In this document: positions 1 through 6,115 of the stretch, in pieces
Layout: each line of letters begins with the position of its first letter
Position numbering within the stretch: the first letter of the stretch is position 1
DNA from: an uncultured Tissierellia bacterium
GTDB taxonomy: Bacteria; Bacillota; Clostridia; Tissierellales; Peptoniphilaceae
Length of the DNA: 8,372 nt
Direction: 5' to 3'
NCBI GenBank assembly: GCA_902489145.1
Contig: CABTYV010000049.1
Span: 1-8,372, forward strand
The notes under the pieces: model-generated
What the model saw: the letters and a program-made list of their open reading frames with translations, nothing else
What the model was told of the DNA's origin: nothing
Database searches by the model: none
Program-made: the position numbers and the translations under genes

Positions 1-28
1 GTCCGGGGTTCGAGTCCCTGATGGCCCA
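1..28 (+). tRNA. 3' fragment of a tRNA gene cut by the window edge (possibly tRNA-Lys)
   Basis: Only the T arm and 3' acceptor strand are present. The T stem pairs 4-8 with 16-20 around the canonical TTCGAGT loop (9-15). The acceptor strand atggccc (21-27) is followed by discriminator A28 and then CT, so no CCA is encoded. The implied 5' acceptor strand, gggccat, resembles clostridial tRNA-Lys genes, but the anticodon lies outside the window, so the isotype is a guess from memory. It is close to the tRNA-Phe gene and probably shares its transcript. Confidence 0.8.
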
Positions 29-75
29 CTATTTTTACTAGACAAGTCAATAAAATTGTTTTAGAATACCCATAT

Positions 76-148
76 GCCCAGATAGCTCAGTCGGTAGAGC
101 AAGGGACTGAAAATCCCTGTGTCGCTGGTTCAATTCCGGCTCTGGGCA
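76..148 (+). tRNA. tRNA-Phe (anticodon GAA)
   Basis: A full cloverleaf can be drawn. The acceptor pairs gcccaga (76-82) with tctgggc (141-147). The D stem pairs gctc (85-88) with gagc (97-100). The anticodon stem pairs aggga (102-106) with tccct (114-118) around loop ctgaaaa, giving anticodon GAA at 109-111. The T stem pairs gctgg (124-128) with ccggc (136-140). The discriminator is A148. No CCA is encoded, so the organism needs CCA-adding enzyme for this gene. A run of nine T follows directly (149-157) and may end transcription. Confidence 0.97.
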
Positions 149-286
149 TTTTTTTTTATTAAAAAAGGCGCATTTCGTTCGGGATGCACCGCTTCGGGAC
201 GCATTTGGCGCAGGAGACACCACACCGGGATCCATTTCATCCGGAGGCATTTCGTCAGGATCTATTGGGATAGAAGGAGGTATATT

Positions 287-1225
287 TTGACGGAAGAGAA
301 GAAAATAAAGAAGGAGCCGGCGCCGGCCTCAGGGGCTAAGGATCGATCCTTCCAGATCATGGCCCCCAGCCCCCAGGTGCGGGAGATGAGCCAGCGAATT
401 TTGCTGGTCTGTCTGTCGGCCACGATTTATGCCCTGGAGATGAATTTTTTCCTGGCTCCGGCAGGCCTCCTACCGGCTGGCTTGGCGGGGATGGTGCGGC
501 TGATTCAGCAAATTGCCCTGCAGTTTTTCCATCGTGAGCTGCCCTACGGGGTGCTCTACGTACTGTTTAACCTGCCGCCTGCTCTTTTGGCCTACCGCCA
601 TGTGGGCAAGCATTTTGTCCTTCTGTCCTTTCTCCATGTCGTCGTCGCCTCTGTCGTGATTGACCTCTTGCCCGTACGGGCGGTGAGTAACGACATGATT
701 CTTTTAGTGGTGATCGCCGCCACAATGAACGGGATCCTGCTGGCTATGGCGCTCAATGCCAATGCTTCCGCCGGCGGCACAGATTTTATTGCCATGCTGG
801 TTTCGACCAAAACGGGCAAGCCCTTTTGGAGTCAGCTATTCGTCTTCAATGCCTTCTTGCTGACGCTCTCGGGCTTTCTTTTTGGCTGGCGTCCCGCCCT
901 TTACTCCATTATTTATCAATTTCTTTCCACTACGGTGGTCAATAAGCTCCACGAGCGCTACCAGCGCTTTACCCTCATGTTTGTCGCCGACCAGGTGGAG
1001 CCCTTGGCCACGGATCTGATGAAGCTGACCCGCCACGGCGTGACCTCCCTCAAGGGGGTGGGCGAGTATTCCGGTACCGAGCGGGCCATCCTCTATATGG
1101 TGGTTTCGAAAGCGGATATGCCGGCCATTAACCAGTATCTGGCCCAGCACGGGCAGCACGTATTTATGAACGTCATGGATTCCCACGAATTGAGTGGACG
1201 CTTCTATCTTAAGCCCCTCGATTAA
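287..1225 (+). CDS. YitT family membrane protein (DUF161 plus C-terminal DUF2179)
   Basis: The 312-residue product has a charged, Lys/Glu-rich N-terminal tail (about 1-35), then five or six hydrophobic segments between residues 38 and 215. A soluble C-terminal domain (about 225-310) matches the DUF2179 fold of YitT proteins. The signature N-A-S-A-G-G-T-D-F (158-166) in the middle of the membrane region is typical of the family. Family members sit in the cytoplasmic membrane and their substrate is not settled, so no transport specificity is claimed. The TTG start at 287 was chosen because aaggagg (274-280) lies six bases upstream. The frame stays open further upstream, but that stretch runs back into tRNA-Phe and has no SD. 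The gene converges on the permease gene and ends 20 bases before a shared terminator. Confidence 0.9.
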   Translation: MTEEKKIKKEPAPASGAKDRSFQIMAPSPQVREMSQRILLVCLSATIYALEMNFFLAPAGLLPAGLAGMVRLIQQIALQFFHRELPYGVLYVLFNLPPALLAYRHVGKHFVLLSFLHVVVASVVIDLLPVRAVSNDMILLVVIAATMNGILLAMALNANASAGGTDFIAMLVSTKTGKPFWSQLFVFNAFLLTLSGFLFGWRPALYSIIYQFLSTTVVNKLHERYQRFTLMFVADQVEPLATDLMKLTRHGVTSLKGVGEYSGTERAILYMVVSKADMPAINQYLAQHGQHVFMNVMDSHELSGRFYLKPLD

Positions 1226-1245
1226 CGGGCAGGTGTGGAATCATT

Positions 1246-1290
1246 AAAAAAGCCGCTGCAAGCATCTCAGCTTCTTGCAGCGGCTTTTTT
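1246..1290. terminator. Bidirectional rho-independent terminator between convergent genes
   Basis: A perfect 17-bp inverted repeat (1246-1262 with 1274-1290) has an 11-base loop. Its core is agccgctgcaag. The stem starts with six A and ends with six T, so each strand reads as a GC-rich stem followed by a U run. It serves the YitT gene on the plus strand and the permease gene on the minus strand. Confidence 0.95.
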
Positions 1291-1306
1291 GATCCAGCCC
1301 CTCCGA

Positions 1307-2760
1307 TCAGGAGCGGGGCGGCAGGTCTTTTTTTCCTGTGAAGCGAAGGCCAATGAGCATGATCAGGGCAAACACGATCAGATAGAAGAGGACGGGCAAG
1401 CGGAAGAGGCCCTCCGCTTGGGCTGCTTGATAGGGCACGATACCGTGGGCATAGATGGCAGCGACAATCATGAAGACCGATCCGGCGATGGCCAGAAGGG
1501 GGAGGACAAAGCGCTTGAAGGGCGAAAGCTCCCTGGCCTTTTTCATGAAAAACACGAAGATCGGAATATAAAAAGCATAGATGGTGATGATGGGCAGCTC
1601 CGAGGAATCGAAGCTAAAAAAGCCGAACCAGGGCTTGGGCGCAAGATTGGCCCCGAAGAAATAGACCAGCCAGAAGGCGCACACCAGGAGGGCAAAGATG
1701 GAAGAGTTGGTGGGCATATTGGTCGTTTCGCTCAGCTCGCTGAAGGTTTTGGGCGCAGGACCGTAGCCTCTGACCGCAATGGAATAAAAGCCTCTGGTGG
1801 AGCCAAGCATGAGGCCGTTCAGGGTTCCCATGCAGGAAATTGCAACAAAGAGGTTGAGAATATTGCCCAGGATATTGCCAAACACATGGGTGAAGGCGAC
1901 GGAGGCCCCTTCCCTGCGCAGGGTTTCAACGCTCGCTCCCCCCGCGATGCCGATGTAATAAAATACATAAACGGCCATGATGACGGCGCCGCCCACCAGG
2001 AGAGCAATGGGCAGATTGCGCTTGGCATTTTTGAGCTCCGCATTGATCGAGGTGGCAATCACCCAGCCCTCATAGGCGAAGGCGGTCGAGCAAACAGCGA
2101 CGAAGAGGGCGGCGCTGCTGCCCGAGGCGGTTTTGAAGTTCTCTACCAGGATGGGGGAGGCGGCCCCGGCCATATGATGGGTAAGGCCATAAATCGTGCC
2201 AACCACCGCCATCAGCAGGAGGGGAATCAATTTGATAAAGGTCGTAGAGACCTGAAATTTGCCGCTTATTTTGGGGGACAGGGCATTGATCGCATAGCTT
2301 CCAATCAGGAAAAGCAGGCCAGCACCAGGCATTCCGGCCCGTAGACGCAGCCCCCTTCCGAGGCTGCAATATGGAGGGCAAAATTTGGATTGACCGAGCA
2401 AATAAAGACCAAAAGGTAGCGGGCCGAGAGCCAGGCAAGGACAGAGGTCATCCCGGGATAGTAGATGGTGCTCATAAACCAGCCCACCAGATAGGCATAC
2501 TTGTGGCCAACGGTTGCCTCGGCATAGTCCACCACGCCATTGATTCTCTCTACCTTCTGTGCCATTTCGGAGAAAGCCAAAATGCAGCAGATCATAATCG
2601 CGCCGCCAATGATCCAGGCAATAATGCCGAGGGGCATATCGCCTTCGGTTTTTTCCAGAATGGTTTGCGCTTTAAAAAAGACCCCGCTTCCAATCACAAT
2701 GCCGACCACCATACAGATGGCGGTGAGCAGGCCGTAGCGCTTTTCAAGCTTGTTTGACAT
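1307..2760 (-). pseudogene. APC-superfamily amino-acid permease, frameshifted
   Basis: The gene is read in two frames. The N-terminal part starts at ATG 2758-2760, with gggagg (2768-2773) upstream. It begins M-S-N-K-L-E-K-R-Y-G-L-L, carries the APC-type first helix motif G-I-V-I-G-S-G-V-F (20-28), and stops at TGA 2305-2307 after about 151 codons. The C-terminal part continues in the other frame from about position 2310 with F-L-I-G-S-Y-A-I-N-A-L-S-P-K, and holds the remaining helices and a short cytoplasmic tail (G-K-K-D-L-P-P-R-S). Restoring one T in the minus-strand TTTT run (2310-2313) joins them into one protein of about 484 residues with roughly 12 helices, a normal APC length. The sequence style recalls serine/threonine or neutral amino-acid exchangers of the LAT/SteT kind, but the substrate is not assigned. 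The break could be a true null allele or a sequencing error, because the rest of both halves looks intact. Confidence 0.85.
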
Positions 2761-2790
2761 TGGTATTCCTCCCTTTTTCTTTTCGGGAGG

Positions 2791-2826
2791 CGCCCCCCTC
2801 AGTTCCTTCAAACAGAAGAGGGCGCG
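2791..2826 (-). other. Hairpin in the permease mRNA leader
   Basis: In the transcript, gcgccctc (2819-2826) can pair with the G-rich stretch around 2791-2800 (gaggg...gcgc, one bulged G). This leaves a loop of about 18 bases and ends some 18 bases before the SD. The neighbouring agggcgcgccct (2819-2830) is itself a perfect palindrome. No U run follows, so it is not a standard terminator. It may stabilise the mRNA or modulate translation, but no known riboswitch was recognised. Confidence 0.35.
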
Positions 2827-2854
2827 CCCTTGGCGAAAAAAATAGAATGCGAAT

Positions 2855-2883
2855 ACTATACATTAAAAAAATAAAAAATGCAA
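2855..2883 (-). promoter_or_regulatory. Sigma-70-type promoter of the permease gene
   Basis: On the minus strand, -35 TTGCAT (2878-2883) and -10 TATAGT (2855-2860) are separated by exactly 17 bases. It faces the permease start at 2760 and predicts a leader of roughly 85-90 bases. It lies just downstream of the ylmH stop codon, so the permease has its own promoter even if some readthrough from ylmH occurs. Confidence 0.7.
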
Positions 2884-2919
2884 TTCATTTTTTGCCAAGA
2901 CGCGATCATTCAAAATTTA

Positions 2920-3630
2920 TTAGGCCCCATAGCGTTCAATCAGAACGACATAGGCCTCCTTTTTGGTCCTGCGAAGCAAGCGGACCAGACGAATTTTCCC
3001 TTTATGGCGGAAGGAAACCCGCGCCCCCTCCTCCAAGATTCGGTCCGGCTGGATGATTTGACAGCCTTCTATAAAAACCAGTCCCGAGCGGATGGCCTCC
3101 TGGGCCTTGCCGCGTGAGAGGCGAAAGGCGGAGGAGACCATCCGGTCCAGGCGGAGGGAGGAGACCACCAGTTCCTCCTCTATTCCTTGAGGGCGGGCCG
3201 CCAAGGGAAGGGCTTCGATGGGTTGACAGGTCACCCGGGCTCGGCCCACCTGATTTAATTGTGCGACGATGAAGGGGGCGATGGCGCCTTTGACATAGGC
3301 ATAGGCCCGGTCTTCCTGCACAATGAGATCGCCCAGGACCTTCCGATCCAGGCCCAGCCCCAATAGCGCCCCCAGATAATCGGGATGGGCGAGCTTGACA
3401 AAAGCAGACGATCGAGACGTAATTTCCAACAGGGCAATGTCGGCCTGACCAGGCCCGAAATGGAGGAGCTTACGCTCCCACTCCGGCCGGTAAAGGACCC
3501 AGGGCACATAGGCAAATTCCTTTTGATGGGCCAAAAATTCCGAGGCTGCTTCTGGGGATAAAAAATCGGAATCGACCGGCCGTCCCTGTCGATAGGAAAG
3601 GGCGGCCAAGTCGTATAAATGCTCCAGCAT
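2920..3630 (-). CDS. ylmH: YlmH-like S4-domain RNA-binding protein
   Basis: The open frame gives 236 residues. Residues 40-140 match the middle, RRM-like part of YlmH, including the block H-P-D-Y-L-G-A-L-L-G-L-G-L-D-R (82-96). Residues 158-215 form an S4 RNA-binding domain (S-L-R-L-D-R-M-V, then R-S-G-L-V-F-I-E-G). YlmH belongs to the S4 group with RqcP, which binds the large ribosomal subunit and is linked to ribosome quality control; in Bacillus it lies in the ylm/divIVA cluster, unlike here. ATG 3628-3630 has gaggag (3640-3645) ten bases upstream, and an in-frame TAA (3655-3657) blocks longer translation. The protein is about 20 residues shorter than usual, and a fitting first helix lies just upstream in another frame, so this start may be an accident of a frameshift. 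It is transcribed towards the permease, 159 bases away. Confidence 0.88.
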   Translation of the reverse strand: MLEHLYDLAALSYRQGRPVDSDFLSPEAASEFLAHQKEFAYVPWVLYRPEWERKLLHFGPGQADIALLEITSRSSAFVKLAHPDYLGALLGLGLDRKVLGDLIVQEDRAYAYVKGAIAPFIVAQLNQVGRARVTCQPIEALPLAARPQGIEEELVVSSLRLDRMVSSAFRLSRGKAQEAIRSGLVFIEGCQIIQPDRILEEGARVSFRHKGKIRLVRLLRRTKKEAYVVLIERYGA

Positions 3631-3719
3631 GATGTCTGTCTCCTCATTCTCATTTTAAAGAACTTGTGGTATATTTTATGGTGAGTTTTCGGAAGCGGCC
3701 GTGTTTTTTTGCGGGCCAT
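3631..3719 (-). other. Probable displaced N-terminus of ylmH (frameshifted)
   Basis: From ATG 3717-3719 the minus strand encodes M-A-R-K-K-T-R-P-L-P-K-T-H-H, then K-I-Y-H-K-F-F-K up to the AAAA run (3653-3656 on the plus strand is TTTT). Moving to the other frame there gives N-E-N-E-E-T-D-I and then the annotated M-L-E-H-L-Y-D-L-A. The joined text resembles the usual first helix of YlmH proteins (I-Y-x-x-F-x-x-x-E pattern, a Leu-rich helix, then D-F-L-S-P). One extra A in the run would restore a protein of about 266 residues, near the family's usual size. SD support for ATG 3719 is weak (gggaag eight bases upstream). Confidence 0.55.
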
Positions 3720-3861
3720 GAAGCATGCTTCCCGGATCCGAGCGTCGCGGGATCGGCTGCTTGGTCCGATAATCACTGATAGCATAGCATAAGAACAAGA
3801 TCTGCCGGCATCGGGTTTTTTGACACAGGTTGGCCAGCTAGAGATAGATCGGGAGGAGCCC

Positions 3862-4281
3862 TTGGAAAAACATCATTACTACCGGACAGAGCCGGATTCA
3901 TGGGACGATGAATCGTCCCTGGAGGATACGACCCGGATGGAGGTGCCTCGTGTAAGGACGAAGGAGGCTTCGCCGGCGCCGCAAGCGAATCCAAAGGAAA
4001 AAAAGCCGGAGCCTCGTCGCGCAAAGCCCGCCCGGAGCGTGAAGGAAGGGGAACCGGCCCGTTCGCTCGCTGAAAAGCCGGCCAAGCCGAGCCATCGCTA
4101 TCTTTTCTTCCTCCTGTTGGTTTTTCTGCTGACCATCCTCTATACGGTCTACCTCTTCCGCGGTTTTTTGGGCGGGGGCAATGTGCCCAAGCAGTCCGGA
4201 TCGGAGGAAAAAAAGAACTTTGAGTTTGTAGAGCCTTCCGAGGAATCCGTGGAGGATGAAAACAGCATTATCATCGAATAG
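3862..4281 (+). CDS. Hypothetical single-pass membrane protein with a charged cytoplasmic N-terminus
   Basis: I do not recognise the family. TTG 3862-3864 was chosen because gggagga (3851-3857) lies four bases upstream; another TTG at 3820 would add 14 residues but has no SD. The 139-residue product starts M-E-K-H-H-Y-Y and runs through an acidic stretch. A Pro/Ala/Lys/Arg/Glu-rich disordered part follows (about 30-75), then one transmembrane helix (about 77-97, Y-L-F-F-L-L-L-V-F-L-L-T-I-L-Y-T-V-Y-L-F). The tail is about 40 residues, acidic, ending N-S-I-I-I-E. Basic residues before the helix and acid after it suggest N-in, C-out. It is divergent from ylmH and lies upstream of the Se/S block, but a hairpin and 146 bases separate it from the transporter, so a shared function is not shown. 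Confidence 0.75.
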   Translation: MEKHHYYRTEPDSWDDESSLEDTTRMEVPRVRTKEASPAPQANPKEKKPEPRRAKPARSVKEGEPARSLAEKPAKPSHRYLFFLLLVFLLTILYTVYLFRGFLGGGNVPKQSGSEEKKNFEFVEPSEESVEDENSIIIE

Positions 4282-4315
4282 GCCATTGGTTAAAAATGAA
4301 AAATTTCAATTATTA

Positions 4316-4350
4316 GAAAGGAATGATAAAAAACTTTTATCATTCCTTTC
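4316..4350 (+). terminator. Rho-independent terminator after the hypothetical membrane protein
   Basis: A perfect 16-bp inverted repeat (4316-4331 with 4335-4350) has a minimal loop of aac and is followed by the pyrimidine-rich tttcttctcc. The stem is A/T-rich (gaaaggaatgataaaa) but long. It lies 35 bases after the stop codon at 4281 and isolates that gene from the transporter starting at 4428. Confidence 0.75.
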
Positions 4351-4427
4351 TTTCTTCTCCCCCTTGTTAAAGATAAGATAGAAACAAAGAGGCAGCGTCC
4401 TCTTCGTCTTCGTCGAAAGGAGGAAAG

Positions 4428-5525
4428 ATGAAAGATAAAAAACTTTGGCCCATCGTTTTGGCGGGTGCCTTGATTGGGGCCGCCGGTGTCGGACTTTTTG
4501 CCTTGGGCAATCCGGCCAACATGGGCTTCTGTATCGCCTGTTTCCTGCGCGATACGGCGGGCGCCCTCAAGCTTCATACCGCGCCTGTGGTCCAGTACCT
4601 GCGTCCGGAAATTATTGGCATTATTTTAGGCTCCTTCTGCATTTCTCTATTGACCAAGGAGTTTAAAGCAAGAGGCGGGTCTTCACCCCTGACTCGTCTG
4701 TTCTTAGGTTTTATTGTGATGGTATGCGCCCTGGTCTTCCTGGGCTGCCCCCTGCGGATGTTCCTGCGGATGGGCGCGGGCGATCTGAATGCATGGATTG
4801 CCCTGATTGGCTTCGTGGGCGGCGTCTATGTCGGCACCCTCTTTTTGGGTCGTGGCTTCTCTCTGGGCCGGGCTTATGAGAAAAATCCGGTAGAGGGCGT
4901 CCTTATGCCGGGTCTGCAGGTTGTTTTCCTCTGCCTGCTGGTTGCGGCACCGACACTTTTGGCCTTCTCTGAGAAAGGACCGGGCTCCCAGCATGCAGCC
5001 ATCCTGATTTCTCTGGTGGTGGCCTTGGCCGTCGGGATCCTGGCACAGAAATCCCGTCTTTGCCAGATGGGCGCTTTCCGGGATCTGATCATGCTGAAGG
5101 ATCCCCATCTCCTTTGGGGGTCGCTGGCCATTTTGCTGGTGGCGATCGTCGGCAACCTGATCCATGGTTCCTTTAAGCTCAGCATGGTGGGACAACCCAT
5201 TGCCCATAGCGAAAGTCTTTGGAATATCCTCTCCATGTTTGCGGTCGGGCTCGCATCCACCTTCCTGGGTGGCTGTCCCATGCGCCAGCTGGTCTTAACG
5301 GGTACAGGCAATGTCGATTCGGGCATCACCGTCATCGGCATGGTGCTTGGCGCCGCTTTTGCCCACAACTTCAAGCTGGCCTCTGGCGGCGAGAAGATCG
5401 TGGACGGCGTTCGCCAGGGTGGGACCACACCGGGTGGCCGCATCATGGTCATCGTTTCGATTGTGGCGCTGCTTTTGCTCGGCCTTGCCTATACAAGAAA
5501 ACACCAGGAAGCTTTGAAGAAATAG
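4428..5525 (+). CDS. yedE: YedE/YeeE-family transporter (putative selenium or sulfur-compound importer)
   Basis: The 365-residue product is a polytopic membrane protein with about nine or ten hydrophobic segments. Conserved thiols sit in family-typical motifs: G-F-C-I-A-C (Cys35, Cys38), G-C-P-L-R-M (Cys107), R-L-C-Q-M-G (Cys212) and G-C-P-M-R-Q (Cys283). The two G-C-P-[LM]-R motifs show the internal duplication of the YeeE/YedE family. Family members include thiosulfate transporters; the YedE branch is associated with selenium loci, and that branch is favoured here by the TusA-like, DUF3343 and desulfurase neighbours. The ATG at 4428 has aaaggagg (4416-4423) four bases upstream. The carrier gene follows after nine bases, so the two are certainly cotranscribed. 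No convincing promoter was found between the upstream terminator and the start. The substrate (selenium form, thiosulfate, other) cannot be told from sequence. Confidence 0.88.
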   Translation: MKDKKLWPIVLAGALIGAAGVGLFALGNPANMGFCIACFLRDTAGALKLHTAPVVQYLRPEIIGIILGSFCISLLTKEFKARGGSSPLTRLFLGFIVMVCALVFLGCPLRMFLRMGAGDLNAWIALIGFVGGVYVGTLFLGRGFSLGRAYEKNPVEGVLMPGLQVVFLCLLVAAPTLLAFSEKGPGSQHAAILISLVVALAVGILAQKSRLCQMGAFRDLIMLKDPHLLWGSLAILLVAIVGNLIHGSFKLSMVGQPIAHSESLWNILSMFAVGLASTFLGGCPMRQLVLTGTGNVDSGITVIGMVLGAAFAHNFKLASGGEKIVDGVRQGGTTPGGRIMVIVSIVALLLLGLAYTRKHQEALKK

Positions 5526-5534
5526 GAGGTCCTC

Positions 5535-5741
5535 ATGAAAGAAGTGGATGCACGCGGGCTTTCCTGCCCGGAGCCGGTTCTATTGGCCAAGGCGGCCGTA
5601 GAAGCGGGTGATTTTCCTGTCACGGTGCTCGTGGATGATGCGGCACCCTTTGAAAATGTGCAGCGTTTTGCGGTCAATGCGGGCTATCAGGTGAGCACAG
5701 CCGAGATTGACGGTGGGCACAAGATCACCATTCAAAAATAA
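5535..5741 (+). CDS. TusA/SirA-family sulfur (or selenium) carrier, YedF-like N-terminal domain only
   Basis: This 68-residue protein begins M-K-E-V-D-A-R-G-L-S and has the TusA signature C-P-E-P at residues 11-14. Cys11 is the expected persulfide or selenopersulfide carrying residue. The length fits a single complete TusA fold (beta-alpha-beta-alpha-beta-beta). In many selenium loci the equivalent protein, YedF, is about 200 residues long with a C-terminal DsrE-like domain. Here the stop codon follows the first domain and the next 91 bases cannot encode the second. The SD aggaggt (5524-5530) overlaps the transporter stop codon, which means tight translational coupling. A role passing sulfur or selenium from the transporter or a desulfurase to an acceptor is inferred from family and context. 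Confidence 0.88.
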   Translation: MKEVDARGLSCPEPVLLAKAAVEAGDFPVTVLVDDAAPFENVQRFAVNAGYQVSTAEIDGGHKITIQK

Positions 5742-5769
5742 CACCATATTATATCGATGAAGACGAGTG

Positions 5770-5803
5770 GGGATGGCGCCGGCGGAAGGTCCGGCGCCAT
5801 CCC
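5770..5803 (+). terminator. GC-rich hairpin between the TusA-like and DUF3343 genes (possible attenuating terminator)
   Basis: A perfect 13-bp stem pairs 5770-5782 (gggatggcgccgg) with 5791-5803 around an 8-base loop (cggaaggt). It is followed by only four T and then CATCC. It lies 28 bases after the TusA-like stop and 29 bases before the DUF3343 start. The short T run suggests partial termination or an mRNA stability element that lowers the level of the distal gene, rather than an absolute end of the operon. Confidence 0.6.
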
Positions 5804-5832
5804 TTTTCATCCATGAGGGACAAGGAGTTTTT

Positions 5833-6069
5833 ATGGAAAAAATTGCGACCTTTCATACCACGTTCGGCGCCCAATCCTTTCTCCGCCGCTTGCAGGAGCG
5901 GGGGGATCAGACAGCGCGCATCGTTCCAACCCCGCGGAAGCTCTCGGTTTCCTGCGGCCATGCGGTCACTTTTACATCGGAATTTTGCGAGGATTTGGTG
6001 GATGAGGATACCGCGGGGGTCTATCTGGAGGAGGCGGGCACCTATCGGGCCATTTTTGAGCAGGACTAG
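5833..6069 (+). CDS. DUF3343 putative Se/S carrier-like protein
   Basis: The 78-residue product starts M-E-K-I-A-T-F-H-T-T-F-G-A-Q. It has the family pattern of an early F-H-[ST]-T segment, a middle I-V-P-T-P-R (33-38) and a following S-V-S-C-G-H-A (41-47) whose Cys44 is the likely reactive thiol; a second Cys lies in E-F-C-E-D-L. Pfam names this family putative Se/S carrier-like because of its association with selenium-metabolism genes, but biochemical proof is thin. ATG 5833 has aaggag (5822-5827) five bases upstream; the frame is open 22 codons further but includes the hairpin and no SD. It is the last plus-strand gene of the block and converges on the cysteine desulfurase gene 28 bases away. 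Confidence 0.85.
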   Translation: MEKIATFHTTFGAQSFLRRLQERGDQTARIVPTPRKLSVSCGHAVTFTSEFCEDLVDEDTAGVYLEEAGTYRAIFEQD

Positions 6070-6085
6070 TGCTATTGCCAAATGT

Positions 6086-6115
6086 AAAAAAGCCCTTTTA
6101 TCCCCGCTTCGGGCT
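6086..6115 (-). terminator. Short terminator of the cysteine desulfurase gene
   Basis: On the minus strand, agccc (6111-6115) can pair with gggct (6091-6095) and is followed by T6 (6086-6091, partly within the stem). The 15-base loop contains the desulfurase stop codon, so the left arm lies inside the last codons. The stem is only 5 bp, so termination may be modest. On the plus strand no T run follows, and thus no clear terminator for DUF3343 is visible. Confidence 0.5.

Noticed and set aside
2305..2307. In-frame TGA of the permease read as selenocysteine, given the nearby Se/S genes
   Set aside because: Reading through TGA soon meets a TAA and gives non-permease sequence, whereas the conserved C-terminal half lies in a different frame. 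The break is a frameshift, not recoded TGA.
2308..2320. Programmed -1 ribosomal frameshift in the permease
   Set aside because: The bases around the join do not form an X-XXY-YYZ slippery heptamer in the required frame, and no clear downstream stimulatory structure was seen. A one-base loss is simpler.
1235..2344. Long plus-strand open frame of 369 codons antisense to the permease
   Set aside because: It is rich in Gly, Glu, Asp, His and Lys with no domain-like pattern, has no SD, and starts within the terminator region. It is the usual complement of a hydrophobic membrane protein gene.
3678..3779. Small plus-strand frame of 33 codons upstream of the hypothetical membrane protein
   Set aside because: It has no SD, overlaps the likely displaced ylmH N-terminus and has no recognisable features.
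4704..5207. Minus-strand frame of 167 codons inside the transporter gene
   Set aside because: It is a shadow of yedE with His/Gln/Lys-rich composition and no start signal.
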